DNA of 64,000 nt from Bacillus sp. FJAT-27916 (GTDB lineage: Bacteria; Bacillota; Bacilli; Bacillales; Pradoshiaceae), in the NCBI RefSeq assembly GCF_001183965.1, contig NZ_LFZV01000001.1, forward strand, positions 3,787,650 through 3,851,649, written 5' to 3'. The position numbers and the translations under genes are program-made. A model generated the notes under the pieces. That model was not told where the DNA came from. It made no database searches and saw nothing but the letters and a program-made list of their open reading frames with translations. Each line of letters opens with the position of its first letter. Position 1 is the stretch's first letter. Shown piece by piece: positions 1 through 8,852 of this stretch.

Positions 1-651
1 GGATAATACCTTATCACTATCTGCCCCAGTCCCTTTATGCCCATATACACGCAAAGCGACATTAGCACCCTCAGGAGCATCATCTAAGAATGCGATGATT
101 GCATCCTTTGCCACATCCATTCTGGTCTTTCCACTCATCAGATTCGCCATACTTCCGCTTGAATCGAGGATAATTTCTATATTATAGTTATTTTTAAAAT
201 GATAGCGGCTATCCTCTAATTCCGGGTCACCGAATAATTCAATATTCCAGGCATCAATGATTTCATGCGGACTAGGAAAATCAACTGCAACTTGGCTGAG
301 AGCATAATTGAAGACTTTATTCAAATCCTCATTTGTAGCATCTTCCGGAATTATGCCAAAGCTATCAAAGAGTTCTTCATAACCTTGGGTTTCCTTGAAC
401 AATTCTGCATTTCCATAAGGACCTTTGACTTGGTTAACAATCTCTGCTTCAGTTAGTGGAGCCTCTGGAGCTTCTTCAAATTTAGTAATCCATGATTCTT
501 TTTCTTGGCTTCCATCTTGCTCCTGGGGATTTTGGGATTTTTCCTGTTTACTCGCTTCCTCACCAGCAATTCTCGTATCATCTGTCTTAATTTCTTCATT
601 TGAACAGCTAACCATAAAGAGCGCTAAGCATAGGCCTATCCACCACTTCAT
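1..651 (-). CDS. VWA-domain lipoprotein, C-terminus beyond the window (partial)
   Basis: This gene reads off the left edge of the window, so only about 217 N-terminal residues are visible. The ATG at 651 is preceded by GGAGG at good spacing; an ATG at 657 lies too close to it. The start is a lipoprotein signal ending in a VSC lipobox, then an acidic linker, then a VWA domain with the metal-binding motif DSSGSM. It is a clear paralogue of the complete lipoprotein at 5286-6686: both share the segments NYNIEI, SRYHFK and ALRVYGHKGTG. It is the last visible gene of the Tad pilus locus, 18 bases after the TadG-like gene. By inference it is a surface-anchored adhesion or assembly factor working with the pilus. 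Some Bacillus VWA lipoproteins have other roles, so the function is not proven. Confidence 0.85.
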   Translation of the reverse strand, partial: MKWWIGLCLALFMVSCSNEEIKTDDTRIAGEEASKQEKSQNPQEQDGSQEKESWITKFEEAPEAPLTEAEIVNQVKGPYGNAELFKETQGYEELFDSFGIIPEDATNEDLNKVFNYALSQVAVDFPSPHEIIDAWNIELFGDPELEDSRYHFKNNYNIEIILDSSGSMANLMSGKTRMDVAKDAIIAFLDDAPEGANVALRVYGHKGTGADSDKVLS

Positions 652-668
652 TAACATCTGCCTCCACT

Positions 669-1415
669 TCAGTTGCCCCAGATTACTTCATCATCCCTAT
701 CATTCAACAAGGATATCGTTTCATCGCTGATTCCCAATTCCGAGATAAATCCAATTTCAGGTCCCGCACCTGTTTGGAATACTTTTTCCTTAAATCCATC
801 CAGGTATTTGCCTTGCCCCTTGAATTCATTCGCTGCTTTTATGTAAATGCGATTATCATGAAACAGGGCGATTTCTGCTTGTTCCAACTTTCCTCCATTG
901 GCAAGAATGACATTCCTTGCTTTATCAATTACCGCCGGCTTGATGCGGCTTTCATATTGTTCAGTCAACACTTGCTTGAGCCTCCGTTTTCCGAGACCAG
1001 CGTTTAATTCCTCCGCTAACACTTCATCAATAGCGTCAATGTGGATTTCATTCTCACTTTTCTCGCTTCCATATCGGGCTCGCAGTTCATCTTCCTTTAA
1101 ACTGACCTTCATCTTAATTTTGACTTTTGTTATCGGATTGACGTCAGGAGGGTTCTCTTCATCCGGATCTGGCTCAGGAGGCAGGTTTTCCTCATCAATT
1201 TCGTCAAACTCAGCCACCACATCCCAAATTCTTTCGTAAAACTCAGCCGTGGCCGAAAGACTTGCCTGTTGGGAGGTCGTAAAGGATTTCTCTTTAACGG
1301 CATATACATTTGCGAAATTTATAATGACCATAAACAAAATAAACATGATGCTAATCATGCCTAGGAGAAAGAGTGTGATATTCCCTCTCTCATTGTGAAG
1401 AGGTGACTTTCTCAT
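669..1415 (-). CDS. TadG-like pilus-associated membrane protein
   Basis: The protein has 248 residues with one N-terminal membrane helix (about residues 14-35) and a long extracellular part containing an acidic proline-rich linker (about 75-95). The N-terminus (RGNITLFLLGMI) resembles TadE/TadG pseudopilins, but the usual glutamate five residues after the glycine is a phenylalanine, so prepilin peptidase processing is doubtful. It overlaps the TadE-like gene by four bases (ATGA), so the two are translationally coupled. TadE and TadG proteins are minor components needed for Tad pilus assembly. The TadG assignment rests on the helix, the size and the position after TadE; the C-terminal half is not recognised. 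Confidence 0.72.
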   Translation of the reverse strand: MRKSPLHNERGNITLFLLGMISIMFILFMVIINFANVYAVKEKSFTTSQQASLSATAEFYERIWDVVAEFDEIDEENLPPEPDPDEENPPDVNPITKVKIKMKVSLKEDELRARYGSEKSENEIHIDAIDEVLAEELNAGLGKRRLKQVLTEQYESRIKPAVIDKARNVILANGGKLEQAEIALFHDNRIYIKAANEFKGQGKYLDGFKEKVFQTGAGPEIGFISELGISDETISLLNDRDDEVIWGN

Positions 1416-1807
1416 TCAATCACCTTCCCGCTAGCCTCACTCGTAAATGGGATGGATGGTTTGCCATTCGGGAAAAGCATATCCGGCAAGAACACGAGAT
1501 TAATGTCAACCGATACCTTTGCATTGAACTGGGAATCGCCTGTCATCGCTGTATCTGCACTCTTTAATTGAAGATAACTAATATGATTCACAGTCGATTG
1601 CGCCGCTGCTCTCGCCTCTGTCCATTCACCAGTTATGGAATAAACCTTGGCTGCCTCATTCACAGCTGACTGAGCAACAATTACTCCATGCACACCTACA
1701 ACAAACTGCCAGGCAATCATCATAACCATGAAGACAAGAGGGACCATTCCTAGAAATTCTAATGTGGCTGAACCTTCCTCCTCACTGACTGCTCGCTTGA
1801 AGTCCAT
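1412..1807 (-). CDS. tadE: TadE-like pseudopilin
   Basis: The protein has 131 residues. Its N-terminus EEGSATLEFLGMVPLVFMVM is a type IV prepilin signal: cleavage after Gly leaves Glu at position +5, followed by a hydrophobic helix, as in the TadE family. The ATG at 1807 was chosen because GAGGGG lies about eight bases upstream; a GTG nine bases earlier sits directly on that site. The start overlaps the stop of the upstream membrane-protein gene (TAATG), and its own stop overlaps the TadG start, so all three are coupled. TadE proteins are processed by a dedicated prepilin peptidase and act in Flp pilus biogenesis. No peptidase gene is visible in this window. Confidence 0.82.
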   Translation of the reverse strand: MDFKRAVSEEEGSATLEFLGMVPLVFMVMMIAWQFVVGVHGVIVAQSAVNEAAKVYSITGEWTEARAAAQSTVNHISYLQLKSADTAMTGDSQFNAKVSVDINLVFLPDMLFPNGKPSIPFTSEASGKVIE

Positions 1808-2526
1808 TACGTCCACCCCTCTTCGGTTTCTCTCTTTTCAATTGTATAAATCTCTTCTCTCCACTTAATGATGTATCCGCTAATGATTAACGTAATTATA
1901 GGGAAGAAGAGAAGGTTCAAGAACATGTGGGCTAATAACTGTGCCGCAAAGGAGGTAGTGAGTGAATAAATTAAGAGAGTTATACCCGAGGAAATAAACA
2001 GCTCAATAAAAGCAAACAGGAATACAAGTATAAATAATTTAAAGAAGTGTTTCCTGCCTAATCTGAGTCCTGACTTAACACTTTTCCAAACACTCTTATT
2101 TTCCATCGTTGCAATGAACGGAATTGGGTAAAGGAGAGTAATGATAATGAGACCAGGAATAAAAAATAAAACCAACCCTAAGGTCGCTATTAAACTAGCC
2201 ACTACAGCAAACATAAAAAATTCAAAACCATTAACAAAGAAATAGTAGTATGCATTCCGCAAACTTCCTTCATTACCTTGATATTCATTGAACATGTACC
2301 GAATAAATGGAACCTGAGCATAAAGCAGCAACAAAATCGTCAAAAAGCTTATGTACACGTCCGCTATTATCGTTGTTCCAAAGAATGTCGGAGTCACTGC
2401 CATAATATAATTGGATAAAAATGAATGAAGGAGCAATAAAGGTAATACTATCGTGACTCCCAACAGCAAAATATGCTCAAATCGACTTGAAAACAATGAG
2501 AACGCTTCACGAATAGGTTTATCCAT
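1807..2526 (-). CDS. Polytopic membrane protein of the Tad locus
   Basis: This 239-residue protein has about six predicted hydrophobic segments (roughly residues 20-42, 53-74, 92-120, 122-140, 160-185 and 196-225). It resembles the broad Bacillus family of DUF975/GlpQ-membrane-domain-like proteins (pattern SVWKSVKSGLRLGRKHFFK near the middle). The ATG at 2526 is preferred over a GTG at 2535 because GGTG lies six bases upstream. It is coupled to tadE through a TAATG overlap, which suggests a role in the same membrane complex. It does not resemble TadV prepilin peptidase: no conserved aspartate pair is evident. The function is unknown. Confidence 0.7.
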   Translation of the reverse strand: MDKPIREAFSLFSSRFEHILLLGVTIVLPLLLLHSFLSNYIMAVTPTFFGTTIIADVYISFLTILLLLYAQVPFIRYMFNEYQGNEGSLRNAYYYFFVNGFEFFMFAVVASLIATLGLVLFFIPGLIIITLLYPIPFIATMENKSVWKSVKSGLRLGRKHFFKLFILVFLFAFIELFISSGITLLIYSLTTSFAAQLLAHMFLNLLFFPIITLIISGYIIKWREEIYTIEKRETEEGWT

Positions 2527-2919
2527 ACAAATCACCCAATCTACTAAATATTATTACTTAACTTCCTGTAAGGAAGTATTCCATACAACTTGGATATAAA
2601 AAGGAGTAAAAGCAAATTCCACTAGATAATCATGATCGTTAACTATCAAAACCTTCAATATAAACCCGGATTTTAGGTCACAGACTTGATCCAGGACTAA
2701 TAATGACTATAGTTTAACTTTTCCTGCAATGGCTTTTTGTAGGTTATCAACACATCGAAAAAAAGTAAACAACTTCCAATATCATTACAAATTCTCTCCA
2801 GTTCTATAAACCTACTGCTCTTTATGACAGCAATCATCCAGAAGACAGTTCAAAGTGTCGGGGTATTAAGGTTTTACATCATTAATCAGATTTACGTCAT
2901 TAGCATTAATTGGAGCCCA
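2527..2919. other. Non-coding stretch inside the Tad locus
   Basis: About 390 bases with no convincing gene on either strand. It holds a perfect 7-bp inverted repeat with a 3-bp loop at 2561-2577 (ACTTCCT / AGGAAGT), about 35 bases before the membrane-protein start. That could be an operator or an attenuator for the tadE-tadG half of the locus. No clear sigma-A promoter was found. Confidence 0.4.
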
Positions 2920-3753
2920 TTAATTACGAAGAACACTTAAATTAAAAGCTAAATCCGCTTTCTCTCTGTTAGAATACTGTTCTTTAGAGGATTCTAATAA
3001 TTCCTTATAGCTATCGATACTGCCTGGAAGTTCTCGCCAAGATGGCAGAAATTCCTTCTCAAGAACCTGGCTTAAAGTTCTTTCAGCCTCTTCATTACAA
3101 TAGGTATCTAAAATTTTCTCTGCATAAGAAGCATCTTCTTTGCTTAGGTTTCCTTTATCTTTCCTAAATACTTCCAATAAATTACAATTAGATTCTAACT
3201 GCTCTTCCTGGCGTTTCATCTGTAAATAGACTATTACATCAAAATGAGGAATAACCTCTGTTAGACATTTCCTATCTTCTGCTGTAAAGCTATATGTTTT
3301 AAATAGTTTCTGTTCAATCTGCTGGGTCAACTGGAATTTATCATTTTTTTCTTTTTGACACCATAGAACAAAATTAGAAAATTGTTTAAAATCATATACC
3401 AATTTTCCTTTTTCTTCATCATCAGCCCAATTGGATAACAGCTGATTCATTCTCTCTAATGTCCTTGTTATCTCCTCTGTAACCCTAATGCGGTGGAGTA
3501 TATTTTTACGAATCCTCAAAAGCCCCCCAAAAACAGAGGCAAAATGACTCATAATCTCTTCCTTTTCCTCAAGTGTCATTTGTTTTTCAGGGAAAATGGA
3601 AAATCCCGATGCCTGTTCCTTATTGGTAGGCTTTTTGTACTCAACGAGCATCCATGTATTTGTTCTCTCCGTATAAGCAAAAGGCATAACTGTGTATTTT
3701 TCAAAAAACCTTTTATATTTTTTTGCTTCTTTTTCAACTACTAATTTATCCAT
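2920..3753 (-). CDS. Unknown 277-residue cytoplasmic protein of the Tad locus
   Basis: The protein is hydrophilic, rich in Glu, Lys and Gln, has no signal peptide or membrane helix, and is probably mostly alpha-helical. The family was not recognised. The ATG at 3753 is one of three possible starts (GTG at 3762 and 3756 are alternatives); AAAGGA lies upstream of all. It sits between the repeat-protein gene and the TadE-TadG group on the same strand, so it may be a locus-specific accessory or regulatory protein, but this is inferred from position only. A hairpin at 3796-3827 separates it from the gene before it. Confidence 0.6.
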   Translation of the reverse strand: MDKLVVEKEAKKYKRFFEKYTVMPFAYTERTNTWMLVEYKKPTNKEQASGFSIFPEKQMTLEEKEEIMSHFASVFGGLLRIRKNILHRIRVTEEITRTLERMNQLLSNWADDEEKGKLVYDFKQFSNFVLWCQKEKNDKFQLTQQIEQKLFKTYSFTAEDRKCLTEVIPHFDVIVYLQMKRQEEQLESNCNLLEVFRKDKGNLSKEDASYAEKILDTYCNEEAERTLSQVLEKEFLPSWRELPGSIDSYKELLESSKEQYSNREKADLAFNLSVLRN

Positions 3754-3795
3754 CACATTCACTATCCTTTACATAAAGAAAAACGCAGAATTATT

Positions 3796-3827
3796 ATATA
3801 GGGAGGGAGACTATCGCCTCCCTATAT
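3796..3827 (-). terminator. Hairpin after the repeat-protein gene
   Basis: An 11-bp stem (ATATAGGGAGG / CCTCCCTATAT) with a 10-base loop lies 15 bases after the stop of the repeat-protein gene. On the minus strand it is followed by an A/T-rich tract with only a short T run, so it may terminate partially and set expression of the downstream gene. Confidence 0.55.
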
Positions 3828-3841
3828 ATTACTTCTATCTA

Positions 3842-5224
3842 TTAAGAAAAAGCTCCCTTAATTGATTTAAAGAATAACCCAACCTTCTTTCTAGCACTTC
3901 CAGCATACTTTTTGATTGAACCCCAATTTGAGACAGCGAGTTTTACTCCTTTTGATACAAAAAAAGTGCTAGCGCCAGCTATAATTAATCCTGCTCCTAT
4001 CGCTTGTCCCCCCGGTATAGCAGCAGCAATGGCACCACCATTCATTAATACCTCTCCAAGAGATGCCGTAGCTTCGGTTACCGCTATTGTTTTATCGGCC
4101 CCAGTACTATTGTTATTCTGAGATACCTCTATTGCCTTACCTGTATTTTTGACAGTATCGATTGCAGAAAACACAGTCCCAACAGATGCCGTTGCCACAC
4201 TAAGTTTAGATAAGACACTCATAGCAGGACTAGCCGTACTTACGATACTGGACACTGGTTCAGACAGGCTTGTGTAGGTGTTAATAGCAGTCTGTGACAT
4301 ACTACGATATTGCATTAATGCTTTAATAGCATCTACTCCATCGACCCCAGCATTCGCCATTCCATATGCATCATCAATGTTGACTAAGGCTCTGTTATCA
4401 CCCATTCCTAACTTGAACCCATTTAGGACTAATCCATAAATATCATTAGGGCGTTTAAAGCTAAAGTCACCAGAAGCGATGTCTTTAGTCATATTCACCT
4501 GACCTACAATGAGATCATTCATGACATATTTTGAAATATCATATGGATTAATATCCAATTCATCTGATTCAGCAGCACCACTAGCGCCAGGTTTACTTAT
4601 GGACAATCCAGCCCCTGGGGAACCAATACCTATCCATGGCAATCCTGTTGCCGGGTTAATTCCGCTCCCGTTTTGTCCTGCCCATGGCTGGCCGGTTGCC
4701 GCGTTAATTCCATTGTTTCCATTCCCAATCCATGGTTGACCAGTTGCGGGATTAATTCCGTTTATTCCATTCCCCGTCCACGGCTGCCCAGTTGCGGGAT
4801 TAATTCCGTTTATTCCATTCCCTGTCCACGGCTGCCCGGTTGCGGGATTAATTCCGTTTATTCCATTCCCCGTCCACGGCTGCCCGGTTGCGGGATTGAT
4901 TCCGTTTATTCCATTCCCCGTCCATGGCTGCCCGGTTGCCGGGTCAATTGCACTTATTCCATCACCTGTCCAACCATCTTGTGTATAGCCTTCTTGCGTC
5001 CACCCATCTTGCTCCCAGCCATCCTGAATCCAGCCCTTCCCAGGATCCCAAGCTTCTCCTTCCCACGAGAAACCTTCCGTATTCCAAGCATCACCGGTCC
5101 AGGAGTCACCCTTCCAGGCAGTTCCGGACCAGCTTGCACCTGCTAGCGGAACAAGGAAGGATTGGAACAAAACAAACATAATGGCCAATAAAACAGGCAG
5201 TTTTTTTAACACTTTCCTCTTCAA
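3842..5224 (-). CDS. Secreted protein with 16-residue NPATGQPWTGN tandem repeats
   Basis: The protein has about 460 residues. The TTG at 5224 is the likely start: GGGGAGG lies five bases upstream, whereas an ATG at 5242 has no site. After a signal peptide (KRKVLKKLPVLLAIMFVLFQ...) comes a Trp/Gly region of short G-x-x-W units (WSGTAW, WKGDSW, QDGWEQDGW), then about seven copies of a 16-residue repeat with core NPATGQPWTGN, four nearly identical. The last 250 residues contain two hydrophobic Gly/Ala-rich stretches (about 395-430) and a basic C-terminus. It lies between the VWA lipoprotein and an unknown gene in the Tad locus. It is probably a surface or pilus-associated structural protein. The family is not recognised, and the near-identity of the repeats suggests recent expansion. 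Confidence 0.8.
   Translation of the reverse strand: MKRKVLKKLPVLLAIMFVLFQSFLVPLAGASWSGTAWKGDSWTGDAWNTEGFSWEGEAWDPGKGWIQDGWEQDGWTQEGYTQDGWTGDGISAIDPATGQPWTGNGINGINPATGQPWTGNGINGINPATGQPWTGNGINGINPATGQPWTGNGINGINPATGQPWIGNGNNGINAATGQPWAGQNGSGINPATGLPWIGIGSPGAGLSISKPGASGAAESDELDINPYDISKYVMNDLIVGQVNMTKDIASGDFSFKRPNDIYGLVLNGFKLGMGDNRALVNIDDAYGMANAGVDGVDAIKALMQYRSMSQTAINTYTSLSEPVSSIVSTASPAMSVLSKLSVATASVGTVFSAIDTVKNTGKAIEVSQNNNSTGADKTIAVTEATASLGEVLMNGGAIAAAIPGGQAIGAGLIIAGASTFFVSKGVKLAVSNWGSIKKYAGSARKKVGLFFKSIKGAFS
4620..4968. repeat. 48-bp tandem repeats within the secreted repeat protein
   Basis: About seven direct repeats with a 48-bp period encode the 16-residue unit. The central four (roughly 4740-4935) differ by only a few third-position changes, while the outer copies have diverged (for example PWIGN and PWAGQ variants). 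Copy number is likely to vary between strains through slippage or recombination. Confidence 0.9.
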
Positions 5225-5285
5225 CCAAACCTCCCCATTCATTCTAGGAAACGGCTGATAATCTAGGTGTCTATTCTATTCCTAT

Positions 5286-6686
5286 TTAATTTGTGTTTTG
5301 ATTGTATTTCTCTTGGATTTGCTTCTTTGTTTCTTCTAGGGTTTTTGCATCTATCTCTTCTAGATCACTCATAATACTCGAGATAGCTTCTTTCATTTGC
5401 TGCTCAACTTCTATTCTTTTCTCATTTAAATATTTTTTTTGCTCAGTTGTTATTAATTCTAGAGATTCTAATTTCCCAATAATAAAAAATGTATTATTTT
5501 CTTGCCTAGAAAGTGTATTCACGTATTCATTTTCCAAATAATTTGTATCCAAATATCTTCGGTTGCTATCTTTATCAGCCTGGTATTCTGCGTTTTCTTT
5601 CCACTTCTTCCATTCCTCTAATGCATCTTGCGCTTTCTTAAACTCCGAGGATAATTGCTCGCTATTATATACATTTGTATATGTTCCATTTGCTTGTTCC
5701 GCCATTTCTTTCAACTGCTTTTGTCCATCTCCATCGACATCAAATCCAATGATATTGATGATAGGCTTAATATTAGATTCTGCAAATGATTTAGCTGCTT
5801 CAACTGGATCACCATCACAGGTCTCTATACCATCACTCACGACATAAATCATATTCGTGTTCGTGTCTCCATCAAATTTCTTCATATCATCCTTAGCTTG
5901 TAGCATTGTTTGTGCTAATGGTGTCCAACCGGCCGGCTCAAACGCATTTAGAGCTTTAGTAAACTTGGTTTCATCATAAGAATCAAATGAATAAACCATC
6001 TCACTGCTCTTACAGGAAAGTTCCTTATCGGCGTCAGAACCTGTTCCTTTATGTCCATATACGCGCAGCGCAACATTTGCATTCTCAGGAGCATCCTTTA
6101 GGAATTGATGAATGGCTTCTTTAGCTACTTCCATTCTCGTCTTCCCATTCGCCAGATTAGCCATACTTCCGCTTGAGTCTATGAGAATCTCAATATTGTA
6201 GTTTTCTTTGAAATGATAACGAGAGTCTTCAAGTTCTGGATTACCATACGACCCAATCTTCCAACTATCTACTATAGTTTGTGGATCTGTGAGATCAACG
6301 GATACCTGGCTGACAATGTAATTAAAGACTTTGTCTAACTCCTCCTCCGTTGCATCAGCAGGAATTCCATCCATCCCTTCAAATAACTCTTCGAACTTCT
6401 CGTTCTCCATTGAAAACCTATATTCTGCATAGGGACCTTGTGGTTGATTAGCCAGGTATTCGGGACTTATCTTCACCTCAGGTGCTTCTGCAAATTTATC
6501 AATCCAATTCCCCTCTGATTTGTCACTATCTTGATTTGTATCTGTCTCTTTAGCTGGACGTTCTTCCTTATTACTTACTTCCTCAGTAGGAGTAGTTTCA
6601 GGAGATGCATTCTGTTGGTCTGGCTCCTTATCTGAACAGCCTATTAAAAGGAGCAGAGCAAGTGTAACCATGGTCAATTTCTTCAA
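5286..6686 (-). CDS. VWA-domain lipoprotein of the Tad locus
   Basis: The protein has 466 residues. The TTG at 6686 is preferred (GAGGAG eight bases upstream) over a GTG at 6695. A lipoprotein signal ends in LLLIGC; an acidic Thr/Ser/Glu linker follows, then a conserved 70-residue segment, a VWA domain (about residues 145-350) with the MIDAS motif DSSGSMANL and a second metal-site threonine in GWTPLAQ, and a long charged, coiled-coil-like C-terminus. Two cysteines in the domain (LSCKSS, ETCDGD) could form a disulphide. VWA domains bind protein ligands through a metal ion. The gene follows the Flp-like pilin gene by 22 bases and is paralogous to the gene at the left edge. By inference it is a pilus tip, anchor or adhesion component. 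Confidence 0.85.
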   Translation of the reverse strand: MKKLTMVTLALLLLIGCSDKEPDQQNASPETTPTEEVSNKEERPAKETDTNQDSDKSEGNWIDKFAEAPEVKISPEYLANQPQGPYAEYRFSMENEKFEELFEGMDGIPADATEEELDKVFNYIVSQVSVDLTDPQTIVDSWKIGSYGNPELEDSRYHFKENYNIEILIDSSGSMANLANGKTRMEVAKEAIHQFLKDAPENANVALRVYGHKGTGSDADKELSCKSSEMVYSFDSYDETKFTKALNAFEPAGWTPLAQTMLQAKDDMKKFDGDTNTNMIYVVSDGIETCDGDPVEAAKSFAESNIKPIINIIGFDVDGDGQKQLKEMAEQANGTYTNVYNSEQLSSEFKKAQDALEEWKKWKENAEYQADKDSNRRYLDTNYLENEYVNTLSRQENNTFFIIGKLESLELITTEQKKYLNEKRIEVEQQMKEAISSIMSDLEEIDAKTLEETKKQIQEKYNQNTN

Positions 6687-6708
6687 GTTGTACACTCCTC
6701 AAAAAGTA

Positions 6709-6924
6709 TTAGTCGGCAATCATTTTATCAAGAAGAGATTCAAGTTTGCCTAAAATGGTCCCCCCAAAATCCGAGTTACTAAAAGCCGTAGACACCAATC
6801 CAACTAAAATAACAATCACTGCCGCAATTCCAATCCACTCCAGTGTTTGTGAACCCCTCTCATTCTTTAAATGACCGTCAACCTTTGAAGCTGCTTTAAC
6901 ATACATTTCCGTTAGATAATTCAT
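6709..6924 (-). CDS. flp: Flp-type pilin
   Basis: This 71-residue protein has a prepilin signature: a basic leader ending in ERG, then SQTLEWIGIAAVIVILVGLV, placing Glu at +5 after the predicted cleavage glycine and starting a hydrophobic helix. The mature protein would have about 45 residues, the normal size for Flp pilins. AGGAGG lies nine bases before the ATG. It follows tadC, the usual neighbourhood for the major pilin. It is the only Flp-sized protein in the locus, so it is probably the main pilus subunit. Confidence 0.85.
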   Translation of the reverse strand: MNYLTEMYVKAASKVDGHLKNERGSQTLEWIGIAAVIVILVGLVSTAFSNSDFGGTILGKLESLLDKMIAD

Positions 6925-6977
6925 AATAATATTCCTCCTATATAATAAATGATTTATATAACTCCCTTTGGGAGGGG

Positions 6978-7913
6978 TTACTGAAATAAACTTCCTAGAC
7001 TGTTATCTCCATAGATCATATTCAAGATCATTAAGCCGGCAATAATGAGTAGTGATACAGGCGCCACGACAAAAGTCGTTACCATGGTTACCTTCGGAGA
7101 GGCCTTGGCTGCTATTTCTTTAATTTTCTCTTCACGGAATTGCCTCATATCCTCAGCCTGTACCTTAAAGGTAGTCGCAATCGGGACTCCGAGCTTCAGG
7201 CCTTGGATGAGTGACTTAATCAGTCCTTGGAATTCCTTGGTATCATTTCTTTCTAATAAACCTCTGTAGGCCATTTCACGCGGAACGCCCAATTCAATTT
7301 CATGATTAAACCGGGAAAACTCCTCATGAAGCGGCCCATCGAAATAGCGAATTACCTCGCGCAATGTTTGGTCTAGGCTGACCCCAGCCTGCAAGCTCGT
7401 GCTGACTGTATCAAGGAAATCGGGCAGATCTTGCCGTAATTCCTCCTGTCTCTTCTTAGCAGTCTTCTTGAGCCAGAATACGGGAGCCAAAAAACCAAGA
7501 ACAGGCAATAGAATAGGACCAAACTGTGCCAGCGGAAAGCCGAGAATTAAAAAGATTAAAGAGGCGAAAAACAGGGTCACTGCTAGCCATATCTTGAGCC
7601 CTTGAAACCGGTCGAGCGTAAAGTTATATGGCCGGCCAGCCCTCCTTAATAAATCCTCAATCTCTTTGTTTTCGCTGAAGAAGTTAATGCGCTTGCCCAA
7701 ATCAGCAAAGTCATCGGAATACGTAAATATCTTTTCCGTCAGCTTAGAATTCTTCTTTCGTTTTCGGCTAGTTCCTAGATAGCCATCCTGAACGGTATCA
7801 GCTATATGGCTAATCAAGCCTCTTTTTTCATCCAGGTAGCGGTTATAATGCCGAATGGTTAAAGAGAAAAACAACCAGAATAATAAAACGCTTAAAATGA
7901 TGAGAGCATCCAT
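6978..7913 (-). CDS. tadC: TadC-like pilus platform protein
   Basis: The protein has 311 residues and is a type II secretion F (GspF) domain protein. It has an N-terminal helix, two central helices (about 108-150) and a C-terminal helix (about 280-305), with the conserved F-domain segment DFLDTVSTSLQAGVSLDQTL and the matching KSLIQGLKLGVPIATTFKVQ. TadB and TadC form the inner-membrane platform on which the TadA ATPase drives pilin assembly. It begins three bases after the tadB stop, so they are cotranscribed. Confidence 0.9.
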   Translation of the reverse strand: MDALIILSVLLFWLFFSLTIRHYNRYLDEKRGLISHIADTVQDGYLGTSRKRKKNSKLTEKIFTYSDDFADLGKRINFFSENKEIEDLLRRAGRPYNFTLDRFQGLKIWLAVTLFFASLIFLILGFPLAQFGPILLPVLGFLAPVFWLKKTAKKRQEELRQDLPDFLDTVSTSLQAGVSLDQTLREVIRYFDGPLHEEFSRFNHEIELGVPREMAYRGLLERNDTKEFQGLIKSLIQGLKLGVPIATTFKVQAEDMRQFREEKIKEIAAKASPKVTMVTTFVVAPVSLLIIAGLMILNMIYGDNSLGSLFQ

Positions 7914-7916
7914 AGA

Positions 7917-8852
7917 CTACACCTTTATATTTGTAATTTTTCGAATCAGGAAGAAAGAGAGCACCACACCTGCAATAAATAAACAGAGCAATACGATTCC
8001 CGGGCCCGTCCATAATGGGTCGACAAATCCATCCATTGAGGCATTCATGATTAACACAAGAAAGATTGGCATAGCTGGAACGATATACGAGATGTACTTT
8101 TGTTCCGCTGTCATCGTTTTAATCGATTGATTGAGGATTTTCCGATCCTCTAATGTATTGGACATTGATTCAAGAATGGCCGCTAAATTGCCGCCGGTTT
8201 TTTTCTGAATAAGAAGCGTGGCAATAAAGAGCTGAAATTCTCTGGATTTATTTTGTTTCTGAATAGAGCGAAGCGCATATTCAAGCGGCACCCCAAGCCT
8301 TAACTCCTGTGAAATGCGCTTAAATTCATCTCCTGCCGGCGCCGGTGTTTCCCTTGCCACTAAATCAATCCCTTGATTCAAGGTCATCCCTGACCGTGCC
8401 GCATTGCCAAGCAAACGGCAAACGTCCGCTAGTTGGTCATTAAACCGTTCTTCATATTTATTCTTCCGCACCATAAACAACGTATAATGCGCAAAATAAG
8501 ATAGTGCCAGAGGAATCAGGACATTCAAGGGAAAAGGAATTTTGAACATATTCGTAAATAGGACTGACAGAGCCAGGAAACCCAATATGTGAAAGGCAAG
8601 ATATTCTGACGGGGCAAGCGGCAGGTTCGCATTGTGCAATTTCACGCCAAGCTCCTTCGCACGGTCAGTCTTATCAAATTTATCTCCTAGTCCACTGAAA
8701 AAGCTCGTTCGTTTCTTCTCCGGATACCATGAAGATATCTTCTGCTTCCATTCACGTTTTTGCGCTCGATAGCCCAAATAGGAATACATGCATGCAATAA
8801 AAGCGAGTACAGCCAAACTAGATAGTAGGGGAATGTAGATGATTTCGTTCAT
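7917..8852 (-). CDS. tadB: TadB-like pilus platform protein
   Basis: The ATG at 8852 ([18 protein letters not shown]) is chosen because AGGAGG lies eight bases upstream; the longer reading frame starting at 8909 has no site. The gene then overlaps the end of the ATPase gene by 35 bases. The 311-residue protein has an N-terminal helix, two central helices and a C-terminal pair, with the F domain DVCRLLGNAARSGMTLNQGI and FIATLLIQKKTGGNLAAIL. It is the partner of TadC in the membrane platform. Confidence 0.9.
   Translation of the reverse strand: MNEIIYIPLLSSLAVLAFIACMYSYLGYRAQKREWKQKISSWYPEKKRTSFFSGLGDKFDKTDRAKELGVKLHNANLPLAPSEYLAFHILGFLALSVLFTNMFKIPFPLNVLIPLALSYFAHYTLFMVRKNKYEERFNDQLADVCRLLGNAARSGMTLNQGIDLVARETPAPAGDEFKRISQELRLGVPLEYALRSIQKQNKSREFQLFIATLLIQKKTGGNLAAILESMSNTLEDRKILNQSIKTMTAEQKYISYIVPAMPIFLVLIMNASMDGFVDPLWTGPGIVLLCLFIAGVVLSFFLIRKITNIKV

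Noticed and set aside
4509..5181. Plus-strand open frames of 76-157 residues opposite the repeat protein
   Set aside because: They are antisense images of the 48-bp repeats; the minus-strand frame has the signal peptide and ribosome site.
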